Positions 11,430 to 22,837 of a DNA stretch of 64,000 nucleotides are shown one piece after another. Location of the stretch: positions 1,927,501 to 1,991,500 of the forward strand of contig JACGCM010001011.1 of the NCBI GenBank assembly GCA_014058105.1. The letters are read 5' to 3'. This DNA comes from Kingdonia uniflora. Taxonomy: Eukaryota; Streptophyta; Magnoliopsida; Ranunculales; Circaeasteraceae. The notes under the pieces were generated by a model. That model saw only the letters and a list, made by a program, of their open reading frames with translations. It was not told where the DNA came from and did not search any database. Made by a program: the position numbers and the translations under genes. Numbering within the stretch: the first letter of the stretch is position 1; the number at the start of each line of letters is the position of its first letter.

Positions 11430-14078
11430 AGCCATTACAGTAACAACATATTCCATACACACTGCATAACAATGAAAAAACTTTGTGAAGTCATCCTTGA
11501 CTACGGGTCTACAGAGAATTTGGTGTCCAAGGAGCTAGTAGAAAAACTGAAGTTAGTAGCGTTCCCGAGTACATAATCGTTTGATCTCACTTGACTATCT
11601 CCTGGGCAAGGGAAGCGTTCCGAAGACGAGTATGTGGTAAAATTCACGATAGGTGACCTCCCATGAGGAGACTATCTATGCTTCAGTTGTTGATATGAAT
11701 ATTTATCATATCCTACTAGGGAGGCCTTGGATGTTTGACAGGAAAATCCATTATGATGGGGAGACAAATGCATTTAGCTTCCTATGGGGCGAAAGAAAAT
11801 TCGTCCTAGAACCGATGCCTCCTCCGATACTTATTACCGTCGTCCAACGAGAACGTGTCAGTTTCATCGTAAATGCTCAATCCCACGGTAGAGCATACGC
11901 CCTTGTCAGTACGTATTCCTCACCCCCTACACTTGTCCCTTCTTATTTATAGTCTATTATTACATAGTTCAGTGATGTTTGTGAGGAAAACACATATAAT
12001 GTTGTACCTACCTTATGAGATATCCAACATGTTATTGATTTTGTTCTGTGGTCCCCACTCCCGAACTTACCTCATTACCGAATGGCACCAGTAGAGCACA
12101 CATAGTTACAAAAACAGGTATCTGAATTATGTACCAAGGGCCTGGCTAAAAAGAGTATGTCATGATGTACAGTACCTGTCCTTCTGACTCCTAAGAATGA
12201 TGGTAGCTGGCAAATGTGTGTCGATAGTAGAGTTATCAACAAGATAACGGTTAAGTATCATTTTCTGGTTCCGTGGTTAGAGGATATGATTGACAGCTTG
12301 CACGACGCCAAGGTGTTCTCCAAACTCGATCTTCGCAGTGGGTACTACCAAATTCGTATGCGGCCAGGTGATGAGTGGAAGACGACGTTCAAGACAAAGG
12401 ATGGGCTATTCGAGTGGATGGTCAAGCCTTTTGGCCTTTCTAATGCACCGTTAACATTTATGAGGTTGATGACGGAGGCCTTGCACAAGTATATCAACAA
12501 GTTTGTTGTGGTATATTTCGATGATATTCTGATCTACAGTAAGACCGAGGAAGAACATTTAGAGAATATCACCACTATTCTTGGAGTCCTCCGAGACAAC
12601 AAGTTATTTCTTCGGCTGAAGAAGTGTTCTTTCATGGTTGATTATGTACAGTTTTTAGGATTTGTGGTGTCATCTGATGGTATATGAGTTGACGACGGAA
12701 AGGTCCAGGCTATAAAGGATTGACCGGTTCCTACTTCAACTTTACAAGTTTGGAGTTTTCATTTAGGGTTTTAGTACGATCATGGCACCAATGACCGATC
12801 TGATACGAGACATTTCATTTGTCTGGGGGCCAGAGACAGCTGCGACTTTTGCAACAATTAAGGATAGGTTAATGTCAGCTCCTGTTCTAGCGCTACCTGA
12901 CTTTACACAGTTATTTCATGTACACACAGATGCGTATAAAACTGGTATTGGGGCAGTTCTTTCTCAAGGAGGGAAGCCAGTTGCGTATTTCGCTCATAAA
13001 CTTTCAGGTCCACAGTTGCGATACTTCACTTATAACATTGAGCTGCTAGCAGTTATCCCCTAACTAACTCATTAGATGCACTATTTGGTACATATGGAGT
13101 TCATTCTCCACACTGATCATGATGCATTACGACATATACACAGTCAGCAGCGGGTTACTTCTGATAGACATGCGAAGTGGTTCAACTTTCTCCAAGATTA
13201 TACGTTCAGCACTCAGCACGTCAATAAAAAGGAGAACACGGTCGCAGATGCTCTGAGTAGACGCAAAGTGGTTCTTGTTACTCTCCGTGCTTCAATATTT
13301 GAGTTCGAGACATTACGTGATCTCTATGCTACAAATGAGTTCTTCAGCCCTATTTTTTACTATTATCTTGAACATGAAGGTGTGCAGAGTGGTGAGTACT
13401 CTATACATGATGGTTACTTGTTATGTGAGACTATGTTATGCATCCCTACGTCGTCAGTTCGAGTTAGTGTCATAGCTGAGACACATAGTGGGGGACTTGG
13501 TGGTCATTTTAGGGTGACCAAGACGATGTTGTCTATGCGAGAGAGATATTTTTGGCCTAGCATGCGACGTGATGTTAACCAGTTCATTCAGCGGTGCTAT
13601 ATTTGTCAGACAACTAAGGGGACTTAGTAAAACACTGGCCTATACACATCTTTTCCCATTCCTGAGGCACCATGGCGAGACGTCTCTATGGATTTCATGA
13701 CAGGGTTACCAGTGACAACAGAAGGTCTTGATTCAGTTTTTGTTGTCATCGACAGGCTCTCCAAGATGGCACATTTCATTCCTTGTTCTCGAACAAATGA
13801 CGTTTTCTCATGTTGCTTACTTGTATTTTTAGGAGATTGACCTCCCACGGCATATGCGACGATCTTACGTTGTTAATGTGAGTCTCCTTTCCCCTTTTGT
13901 TGTTAATCACGTGCCACCAATTACTTTACCGATTCCTCTTCCGCAACAAAACGAGTTTGACTGTATTGACATTGTCCTAGAGAGGAATACAAATGAGACG
14001 CCAAAGAGAGGTGACTATCATATGTACAAGGTGCATTGGGTGGGCAAGCCCAATTCAGAAGACTCATGGATATCATAA
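11430..14078 (+). pseudogene. chromovirus pol: protease, RT, RNase H, truncated integrase, chromodomain
   Basis: Protease: ILDYGSTENLVS at about 11493-11528, with Asp-Tyr-Gly where Asp-Ser-Gly is usual. Reverse transcriptase 12150-12690, with [14 protein letters not shown] and the catalytic YFDDIL motif (12513-12530). RNase H about 12780-13270, with HTDAYKTGIGAVLSQ, a stop at 13063 and the end motif NTVADALSRR. The integrase zinc-finger region contains RERYFWPSMRRDV. The first catalytic Asp is in SMDFMTGLP (near 13690). The core then breaks off after DLPRH and joins C-terminal sequence at about 13850, so the second Asp and the Glu are gone. The C-terminal frame 13854-14078 ends like a chromodomain (VHWVGKPNSEDSW). 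Several stops. Inactive. Confidence 0.85.
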
Positions 14079-14170
14079 GCATATTTTCAACAGAGGGATC
14101 CATTCTTATTTTCTGATTACACCGACCGGTTGAATTCGTGATCGAATTCTTCCGCAGAGGGAGGGTTTGA

Positions 14171-14390
14171 TGTAACACATCCCTAAGTAGGGCGTGCACC
14201 ATAGTAGTTTACCTCTCTCTCTAGTCCTATAAAGAGAAGCACTCTTTACTTTGTCTAGCAAGTAAGTTTTTGCTTAGAAAAAAAGTTATAATAAATAAAA
14301 TTAGGGTTCCTCAATAATCTAATTCATTTTTTCCCAATTGATTAATCTAGTGTTCTTGATTATTGGCTTCAGCGTAATCAGTTTACACCA
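14171..14390 (+). repeat. chromovirus 3' LTR
   Basis: Begins TGTAACACATCCC immediately after the polypurine tract. It has a CTATAAAGAG TATA-like box (about 14228) and ends near GTTTACACCA. Chromovirus LTRs of a few hundred bases are common. The 3' end is approximate because the partner LTR is not in the window. Confidence 0.55.
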
Positions 14391-14937
14391 AAAATTGCCA
14401 AGCTCCAAAATACAATTATTATTATTTTTTTCAATCTCTGAAAATGTTGTCTGCCTATTGCAGTTATTCTTTACGATTTATCGGAATGCCTCACAATTTC
14501 GGGAGTTAGTTGTACAATCCAGGGAAGAAGCAGTAGCAGTTGTTTCTACATATTTTCTGGAGGTTTATTGTTGAAAAACAATAGAAGTTAACATCCACGG
14601 AGCCACCAAGGTTGAAAGAGCTCACCGATACACGATTTTAAATAACTTTTTTAATGTACATCTAAATACATGATCCAAGATGATAAGAATACATTTCAAT
14701 TATGAAAATTTTCAAGGAACTTTAAAATAAGAATGGGAGATTTTTCAAACATTCATAGCAGCTACGCAGCGTCAAGGTATATGTTTTTTTTCTTCCAAAC
14801 ATTCCTCATGAACCAAGTGATAAGCTGCAAATGTAATTCACAAATGTAGATATTGTTTTTTGACAAAATGATGTAACTTTTTCGTATTGGAAAACTGAAA
14901 GAATACAAGGCTCGGAATTAACACTCAATTGTAATTT
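14391..14937. other. 3' flank and probable 3' UTR of the YIPF gene
   Basis: Downstream of the YIPF stop codon on the minus strand. AT-rich, with no conserved coding sequence. A 78-codon plus-strand frame (14338-14574) overlaps the LTR edge and resembles nothing. I could not place a polyadenylation site with confidence. Confidence 0.4.
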
Positions 14938-17900
14938 TTATACTGTAACGGTAAACAAATAGAGCTTAAGTACGACAGCAAGACCCAGCTGCAATAGAAA
15001 GATCCCAGCAACAATCAAGAGCCACCTTTCACCTGCAGACGCAATGTGCACTTTGAGATTATGGGCCACGAATGTAGCTGACATGATCCCTGCCACACCT
15101 GCAACCACCCACCTAAATATTTCCACTGGTACAATAGATAGACACTGCATCCAAATGTCATAACAAATTGTAAGATTGTGGAATAACATGATGTAATGAC
15201 AGTGCAAGGACCCAAATATAAGTTATAAATTAACACATGTTATACATATCAGTCTGGCCGAATGAGAATAACAATATATCATTATTACTTTTAAAAAGAT
15301 GTTTTTTTATCAAACTATTGGTGTATTGAGAAATATACCAGAAAAGGACTACAAAGAATTAATGAACTATATGTTCGCGACGTATTGTAGACTATAGTAA
15401 TATAAGTTATTGTTCCACGATATGTAGCGATAAAGTACCCATTCAACATTCATCTGTTTCAACATGTGCCAAATTAATATAACGGCTGATAATATTATAT
15501 TTAACAGTTACAACAGTATTATATTAGTAGGATAAAAAGAAAAGACAATAATGTAAACTCACCAAGGCAGGAATGAAGACAAAGAGAGAGTATCCATAAA
15601 GGCACCAGAGCTGGATGAGCCCAGATGGTGCAGAGAAATATTTAAGGAGTAGGTATAAGACAACTGGTACAATGGTGACATATCCGTAGAACAAACAAGC
15701 CGACCATGTCACCATATTTATGTCGTAATCCCACTCTTTCTTTTGTAACTTATGTGCTAGGTATGTTGCAAATGTTCCAATTGATGCTGCTACGAATATT
15801 AAAGTCGTAGATATCCAAAATGGCCCATACCTGCCAAACAATTCAGATGTGACATTAGGACAAGTTAAAACCCAAGATTCAGGGATGCATTCATAGATTA
15901 AGGATACTGTGAAAAGAGTTTGTTCAATTAAAAAAAAGTTATTTATAAATATGCTTCCAAATTTAGTATAAGTATGTTTTTCAATCTAATACATATTTTT
16001 TTTCTTTTACTTTACATGAGCAAAATATAAGGAGTATGACTACTTTAAATGAAAGCTCATATTTTCCCATGTACTAAAATTCCATATAGATATCATATGA
16101 CTAAAGTTCTATCTCAAAAATTAAGACTTCAATTCTATATCTCTTCCTAGACTCCTGCATCTATCCCTACTCCTTCCTTTACCCAGACCGTACCCTTTTG
16201 TTACCCATCTTTTGAGGAATCCACAACAATGTAATAGGTTGCATCAGGTTTACTTGCGGAATTTATTTGCGGAGAATTATTTTTTGATGTTGCAGGCTTT
16301 CATCAGATAAACAATCCACTAATCTTCTGTTTTTATGGGGAAATGTCTTCTAGATGGTTCCTCTAAATCACATATTTATCTAGTTAACACATCCCCCTGT
16401 TTCTAATTAGTAAAAAAGTAAATCCGTTTGTACACAATGTGCGTTATGATTTTGTAGTTATTTCATAAAACGGTTTGTCTTTGACAGTTAAACCTATTGA
16501 GTATCAAGATACCAGAGAGGAACCCCGATAGCTCATGCAATATCTATGATTGCATATAAATTTTCTCGACAGATATACATGTACAACAGCGGAGAAAAAG
16601 GGCTAAAAGGGAAAATGTTTTAGTTAACAATCCAAAGTCAGATCATGTGCACTTGGCATCAGAGTAATTTGAAAGAAAAGTGCAGGCCTACTAGCTTCAA
16701 GACGCTAATATTCTTCTAATTAAAGCAAATAAAAAGTCATCAAGCCAAGCATAGGGGCAGAGACACTATAAACTTCTTATAAGTTAAATAGAGGAAGTAA
16801 CAAAAGATAGGATGAACTCAATAGCAAATGAAAATTCTGAGAAAAAATTATATAGCAAAGTTAACTCCTCTAGGTTTTGATTAAGATGGCAATGAAAAAT
16901 GCATGAGTTATATAGCAGAAACTTACAAGTCTGGGTTACTAGCAGTTTTCTCAGTAAAACTTCCTCTAAAAGGGATGAGTGAATCTTTAATCCTTTCTAA
17001 GACATCAGAAGTGTCAACATCAAAGTATTGTTTATATGCTGAGACCATAAACTTTCGCATCCAACCACCTGACTCGGGTTCATCTGAACTACTACCATGA
17101 GCTGGTTTTGAGAATGAATCTGTGAATCATTTAAGTATATGTATAATCAGAACCAGTATATGAAGCACGAATAAGGATAATATCCCCACAAAATAAATTT
17201 TAGCAACTAATATTAAATCTTGCTAAACTTAGTATCTAAGATTAGTTTTACTTCCTCAGTTTGGCCTGCCTATGCTTATGAATGAGATGGCGTCAAATCT
17301 GTTTAATTGTTCACATAACACGAAACTATACACTGTACTATAAATCTTTGCGAGGTCACATATTTTAATAATTTTTATAGCATTTGGTTGGGGAAAACCG
17401 GAAAATCTCTAGCTGAAAGGAGCAGAACATTACCCTAACAGTGTGTTCAAAAGGAGAAGTTGGGATCCAATGAAATTAGGCATTGCAAAAAATGGGCAAG
17501 AGACCAGAAAGGTAGTGAGATTAACATGAATTCCTATCACTATCTATTATTTTTCTCATGCATGGGTATGGTTATCAAGTTATGTAGCTACGACAACACC
17601 TCCAGATACGTCCCAAAGTTGATGTCCAATTATGAAAGCTTCAGAGTTAAGAATACAGTAAAAGTGCTGAAATAACAATGTTAGTGAAGTGATGTCAGTT
17701 TATTATTAAGGAGCCATAACATCACAATTTGGTCAGATCCTGATCTTGAACTAAACTTACTGACTGCTAGCTTAAATTGATTAATTTCGCCGCACACATT
17801 TTAGTCAAAATTCAAAATATTCAATCCCTATCTTCAGTATTCACACCATTAAACCTGTAAACCAATTACTTATCAATTGAGCCCTAGATCTCTTTGAAAC

Positions 17901-18182
17901 TGATATAAACATTCTTATTAATAAATCACAGTAACTAAATGCATACCATCAGCATCGCGAGGAGGTCGATAACCTCCTGAGATCTTCCCTTGTGCTTGTG
18001 ATGGTGGGAATGTTTGAAGACTTGAATCTAACAAATTACACAAACGAAATCACTCAAACAATCCAAATCACTAAGAGAAGAGAGAGATTAAAGAGCTGTA
18101 CCTGTAAATTTGACAGAAACATGCCCTGGATCTGAGACCGCCTGTTACAATTAGGGAAATAAGTGAGTGAGATCTGAAGGAC

Positions 18183-18222
<40 letters not shown>

Positions 18223-18294
18223 AGGGTTAGGGTTTACAGCGACGGATCCAGAGACTTTCTGGTTGTCGAGACTGGTGTAACCGCTGGACATCAT
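14938..18294 (-). CDS. YIPF1/YIP5-type Yip1-domain membrane protein, 6 exons, 281 aa
   Basis: Minus-strand coding exons: 18294-18238, 18141-18102, 18027-17947, 17119-16927, 15830-15563 and 15144-14938. Together they give 846 bases, all introns are GT-AG, and the frame is open. The start is the first of two adjacent ATGs (18294), as in plant relatives. The N-terminal cytosolic part includes SDPGHVSVKFT and DVDTSDVLERIKDSL. The Yip1 signature DLYGPFW follows at about residues 123-129, then about five membrane spans (roughly 128-149, 160-188, 191-216, 222-243, 254-281) with YGYS between spans. The C-terminus is VLKLYLFTVTV. Family knowledge: Yip1/YIPF proteins act in Golgi and post-Golgi membranes with Rab GTPases and in vesicle budding. 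This is the only complete host gene here. Length and motifs match plant homologues closely, so it is probably functional. Confidence 0.95.
18189..18237 (-). promoter_or_regulatory. (GA)n tract and telo-box motif in YIPF intron 1
   Basis: Just inside intron 1 on the gene strand the sequence reads AAACCCTAACCCTAA (18236-18222), followed by a (CT)n run (18219-18189). Telo-box motifs (AAACCCTA) and CT/GA tracts near transcription starts are known in plant housekeeping and ribosomal protein genes. Their effect here is inference. Confidence 0.5.
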
Positions 18295-18550
18295 CTTCTC
18301 TTTTATTTTCTTCCCCAAATGAGAATCTCAGGGGAAGCTCTTCTTCTTCTTCGTTTTCGTTCTCTCTCTCTCTCTCTCTCTCCTCGTCTCAATTGGGAAA
18401 AAGATATCTCCATCCGTAGTGAGATAGTAAATCTACTCCAACGGTACATCTCCATCTGTAGTAAGCCCACTCGGATTGGGATTGGGATTGGGATTGGGAT
18501 TGGATTGGACTGAGATGGTAGTGGCGTGGCTATTCGCATTTTCTGCTGAC
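18295..18550 (-). promoter_or_regulatory. YIPF 5' UTR and proximal promoter with microsatellites
   Basis: Contains a CT repeat on the plus strand at about 18359-18381 and a run of about five ATTGGG units at about 18475-18508. I see no clear TATA box on the minus strand. An LTR remnant begins only about 256 bases upstream of the ATG, so the native promoter is short or partly LTR-derived (inference). Confidence 0.45.
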
Positions 18551-19576
18551 CTGACCAATTTCGATCGTTTTAGGTCTTAATCAATAAGTCTTAATTCCTT
18601 TGAATAAATGGTCGACGCTTAACTTTAATCAAGTTTGTCAAATTATCTAGTATCAACAAGCAAATAGGAAATTAAAGACAAGGCCAAACAATTTTAACCA
18701 TGTGGGAAACCTTTCTTAGGAGAAAAACCCACAGGACAGCTAAACAATTCACTATTAAAAAAGAATTACAAATATTCAACTACTTACAGACTCGATAAAC
18801 ACATCCCGTGGTTATCTCTCTTCTAATTGAACTCCTTGTAGTCGATTCCGCGTTCTCGCAACTTCTCACTCCAATCTCTCGTCGAAGATTCTTTTCTTGA
18901 ATCTCTCAAGTTCTTCAATCCATAATTAGGGTTTCTTGATCAATGATGATTGATTCAAGATTTGAGTATTTTAATTCTCTCATGAATCTCTCATGAATCT
19001 CTCAAGAACAATCTTTTCTCACTATAAAAACACAAGCCCTAGAAAAATAGGTTTTTCAAGAAGTGAGTTTTTGAAAAAATGTAAGTATGTCTTAAGAAAG
19101 AAAACAGAAAATACAGGCTCTGTTCGAATAAAAATTAATTTATTCGAATAGGAATCAAACTGATAAAAGTTATTCGAACAACAATTAATCTATTCGAATA
19201 GAAATGCAACTGTTGCAAATTATTCTAAAAAAAATAATTATATTCGAATACAATTCAAACTGTTGCAAAATATTCGAACAACATTAAAAGTTATTCGAAC
19301 AGAAAGAATCTTTCCAGTTCTATTCGAATAGAAAATAATCTATTTGAATATAAGTTCTATTTTTTCTTTAAGGAGATATTCTTATTACTTTTTCATACTC
19401 TGTAAAATACATAGGCTTGAATTTTTAGAACAAAGTGTTAGAAACCCACTTACCTATTCAGTGTCAGTCCAGCTGTAGTCGCTCAAGGTATAATCTCTGA
19501 CGACGAGTAACCACTTGATAATGCTGACATCTAAACTAGACACGGAATGAAACAAACTCCAACTATGGATGTTTAA
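18550..19576 (-). repeat. SIRE-like copia LTR, minus strand, probably solo and end-truncated
   Basis: Reverse complement of the LTRs at 22838-23834 and 26676-27712. Shared landmarks are the start GGATGTTT (19567-19574, complement of AAACATCC), GACACGGAATGAAAC, the U5 part with TGTGGGAAACCTTTCTTAGG and CCCACAGGACAGCTAAACAA. The end nearest the gene lacks the last ~20 bases of the LTR. The U3 part (about 19120-19350) holds many TTCGAA-centred motifs. No internal element sequence adjoins it, which fits a solo LTR. It points in the same direction as the YIPF gene. Confidence 0.8.
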
Positions 19577-19870
19577 ATATGCTCCCACATCGTGTATTCA
19601 AGCCTTGTATCTCAATATTGTATAGGATAATGAGGATACTCTTAAAATCATTACCAATTGGTTTTGAAATGGAACATCCAGTTCTAATATGGTACTAGAG
19701 GAAAATTTCATCAGTTGGCACGCCTAACTGCCGTACATAGTTCTCCACATCACCCAAATATCTGACAATGTGTTGAGCTCAAAATTTACCCACACGTGAG
19801 GGGGCGTATCCAATTGGTTTTGAGATGGAACCTTCAGTTCTAATATATGCCCTTATCCAACAAGCACCCA
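19577..19870 (-). repeat. degraded copia-type LTR fragment
   Basis: Two direct copies of CCAATTGGTTTTGARATGGAAC (19651-19672 and 19810-19831), and CCCACATCGTG and CCCACACGTGAGGGGGCGT phrases. These read in reverse complement like parts of many plant copia LTRs. No partner LTR or coding part is found. Confidence 0.4.
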
Positions 19871-21061
19871 AAAAATAACCCAATGAAAATATGTTAGGGA
19901 ATGAAAAGTGAACAATTAAAAGTTACCCTGTAAGTTGAATAACCACTAAAAATCATGGCTTTTACAATGATGTTTTGGAGCATATTTTTTGGCCTCTTAC
20001 AATGATGTTTTAGGAGAAATTGTACTAAACCCTGGCTCATTCCCCACTAAATTGCAAATGTACTTAAATGATAATATCATGGGAGTTGAACATATTAGGA
20101 TGTAGCTTTATTTCATACCCCAGCTTACCTTGCAACGAAAAAAATCCACTAATCTTATGAACTTAGCAATAAATAAAATAGTGGAGACAAAGCTAAACTT
20201 GTATTGTAGAAGGTTTAAACATTAGATTACAAATACGGGGATGGGCTTCAATACATGGGCCCACACGTTAAATAACAACGTTCAATTTTTAATTGTTCAT
20301 TTTCTTTATTTCTTTGTTGTTGTGGCACAATATCCACCAGCTAAATTTCTTATTGGAGCGAAACATCGGCAATGTGGCTATTTTCCCTCTTACTCTAGTT
20401 AAAATCTATCGGAGATGCTCTGAGTGAAGATATTTCCATTGGCAAGTACCACTGGTCACTGGGTGACAAATTCAGCTAAGGTTCTGCACAAAGGATAAGT
20501 ATAGGAAAAAAGAGAAATATAAAGAAGTAAAATAGGAAATGTATATCATATGGAATAAAAATATGTTTCCACTTAAGTGAAGAGAAATACTTCCATCTGA
20601 TGAAACATCAAACAATACATAGTTTTAGTCCTGCCTTGGCTCCTTGATAGTCTTGATCACCAATCATTACAATTAGTAGGCATATATACAGGCATAGTCA
20701 AATAATAGGTTCCACATTTATTTGAGGTTTATAATTTTCTTTGGCAAAATTAAGTTCGTATCAGTTATCACAATTAAATCATCACTGGTTTATTATACTA
20801 TTTATATGCATTATTGTAGCAAATACTTCGGATTAATGGTAACGTAGACCGATAATATCAGACTTTCTAGGGGGATTTTTTTTTATAATTTTAGTCACTT
20901 AGAAGTCAATAAAAGTAGTATACTAAGTCTCAATTCAATCAACTAAAGATTAAAGATTTATGGTTTTCAATACAAAAATGCTAAAGAAAATCTAAATATG
21001 CATGTAATGTCATTATTTTAAATCTGCTTGTAATGTCATTTTGGAATTCAATTTTTTTTAT
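19871..21061. other. non-coding intergenic stretch
   Basis: AT-rich with a small local duplication (ACAATGATGTTTT at about 19969 and 19999). I find no coding sequence or recognisable repeat family. The last 60 bases are probably the 3' UTR of the ligase pseudogene. Confidence 0.4.
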
Positions 21062-21363
21062 CTAGGCTTTGGGTTTTATTTTTTTTGCCATTTTGACAGG
21101 TTTATGAATAAAAGAAAGGAAATCAGTGCCGCCCATAAAGGGTTGAAGAACTTCTAGAAATTTTACCCCATTTTCTATATGATAATTTTCAAGGATGCAG
21201 TGCATCATCCTCTCCGTCGCAGTTAAGGTAGAGTTTAACTTGCGAACGTATTGCTTCGCCTTTTCGTTACTCTGTAACAACATCCATAAAAACTTGTAAG
21301 CATACTGATAACGATGCTTAAACTCTTTTTAAACTAGTCCATACAATTTCTTCAAATTTAATT

Positions 21364-21750
21364 TGATAGGAATCATGACCATAATGGTCGTGGTCGTAGT
21401 TGGCGTCCCGTTAGGAGCCGACCTCTATGGGGACCCTCCTATATTTTTATTTTATTTTATTTTATTATTTTTGGATAATGCCTATTTTGAAGGGTAGTGC
21501 TTTAAAAGGTGGAGGACTCCTAGTTCTTTAAAAGTGTCCTAGGATAAAAGGTTGAGTATTGAAAAAAGAACCCTAGTTTTAGATTTAAAAGAGAGGTTGT
21601 AAGACTTGATTTTTTTAATTTTTAGCAATTATTCAAGTTCAGCTTTAAGTTTAATTCGTCTATTTTTGCTTCCGCTTACTTTGAGTTTATCATAGTTATT
21701 TAAAAAACTTACCTTTTTTGCTTCCACTTAGTTTGAGTTTATTAAAGAGA
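21364..21750 (+). repeat. 5' LTR of the gag-only element
   Basis: Matches 28949-29278. At its end an extra segment of about 50 bases repeats the LTR terminus and includes about 25 bases of the ligase gene's exon-intron border (CATAGTTATTTAAAAAACTT, 21691-21710). A second LTR terminus (GCTTCCACTTAGTTTGAG) follows at about 21720. The true LTR end is therefore ambiguous (21692 or about 21743). Confidence 0.65.
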
Positions 21751-21776
21751 TCGGTTACGCAATCTAGAGGAGAAGA

Positions 21777-22832
21777 TGGAGGAATTTAGGGTTAGGGTTA
21801 CAAATGAGAATTTGTTGGGAGAATTTAAGGTACAGTCCAAAGAGACTAATCAGGCAAGGAGAAGTTGGTGTAGAGTTAATAGATAGCGTAGCATCGTCAA
21901 GAGGAAGGGATGCCATTCGGTACTTTTATGAGGGATGCGCGAAGGTTGGGGTTTTCACCAAATCATGTTGAGAGCGTTGGGCGAGGGTGGGGCCTCTCCA
22001 CAAGAGTTAATCTAGAGAAGGGCTTCGATGAGGAAGGGGCTTCGTTTACTTCAAATAGTTTTGAATGACTTGATGTTCACGATGGGGGTAGCGAAGACAA
22101 GTTAGCGGACTCTGAAGAAGGGAAAGTTGTGCTTGGGGTAAGGAGGGGATACGTGCCTCCAAGGGATTTAGGACCGAAATCATCTTTAACGGGTATGGCG
22201 ATGAGCGAGAAAGATATGTGAGTAATGACTACCGGCGAGTCACGACTGGGGGCAAGAACCCTTGCGAGGTCAAGCCAGATTAATGGAGGTCACCCGATCC
22301 AGGCAACAGTTTCGAACCAGAATCAGGTCCGAATGCCAGACCAAAACTAGGTACAGTTTTTGGACCCAATCCAGGTCTGAGTACCCACCCCGACTCCGGA
22401 ACAGCAACAAGTACCGAACCAGGTCACAGGTTTAAAATATGGCCCATCAAGCAAGCTCGGGCCCGGCTTAACAAGTAAACCCGTGAGGGCTCCAACCCCC
22501 AAGCCTAGTCCACACCCAACATGTCAACACCAATCAGATCATGCTTCCCCGCACAACACAACCGTCAGATAAAGTCTGGGCCAACAATCACGGTTGAACA
22601 ACAGTCAGTGCCGATGACGGTCCAGGTCTAGTCATAGCAGCGACCAACACCAATAACGACTCTGATTCAGTAACAACCGACCAGCCACACCCAGTTTTTG
22701 ATAATCGATACTAGGCCTTTGGGGGGAAACACCTCGGTAACACAGAGGACCTACGGGGCCAACCTCGACAATGGTATAAGGCAAGTTGGTTAAGGAAAAG
22801 CTCGTCCTTTTTTTACACAAGGGCAAGGACAT
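21777..22832 (+). pseudogene. N-terminal gag region of the gag-only element (decayed)
   Basis: Starts with an ATG at 21777 (MEEFRVRVTNENLLGEF). The frame then breaks repeatedly. The later part is Pro/Gln/Thr-rich (for example VPTPTPEQQQVPNQV), as in linker regions of plant gypsy gag proteins. It is cut at 22837 by the SIRE-like insertion and continues at 27713. Confidence 0.4.
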
Positions 22833-22837
22833 AATAT

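Larger units (their letters stand above)
11379..14390 (+). mobile_element. chromovirus (chromodomain Ty3/gypsy), 3' portion
   Basis: Coding remnants in order: protease, reverse transcriptase, RNase H, integrase N-part, then directly a chromodomain-like C-terminus. A purine tract (GAGGGAGGGTTTGA, 14157-14170) and a short 3' LTR follow. gag and the 5' LTR are missing on the left, where the Tat-like 3' LTR abuts. Inference: the Tat-like element was inserted into this chromovirus near the gag/protease junction, and the missing half lies left of the window. Both end positions are approximate. Confidence 0.7.

Noticed and set aside
13624..13848. Minus-strand frame over the integrase region
   Set aside because: Shadow of the chromovirus pol on the plus strand.
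18476..18510. GGGATT run as a possible interstitial telomere
   Set aside because: The plant telomere unit is TTTAGGG; this six-base unit differs and is a plain microsatellite.
18303..18539. Frames on both strands across the YIPF promoter, rich in Arg/Glu or Ser/Leu, with an Ile-Pro/Ile-Gly repeat
   Set aside because: They are translations of CT and ATTGGG microsatellites; no conserved sequence.
21062..21283. The 73-codon frame as an independent small gene
   Set aside because: It is the last exon of a seryl-tRNA synthetase copy with intron-type borders; upstream exons lie at 29299-29884.
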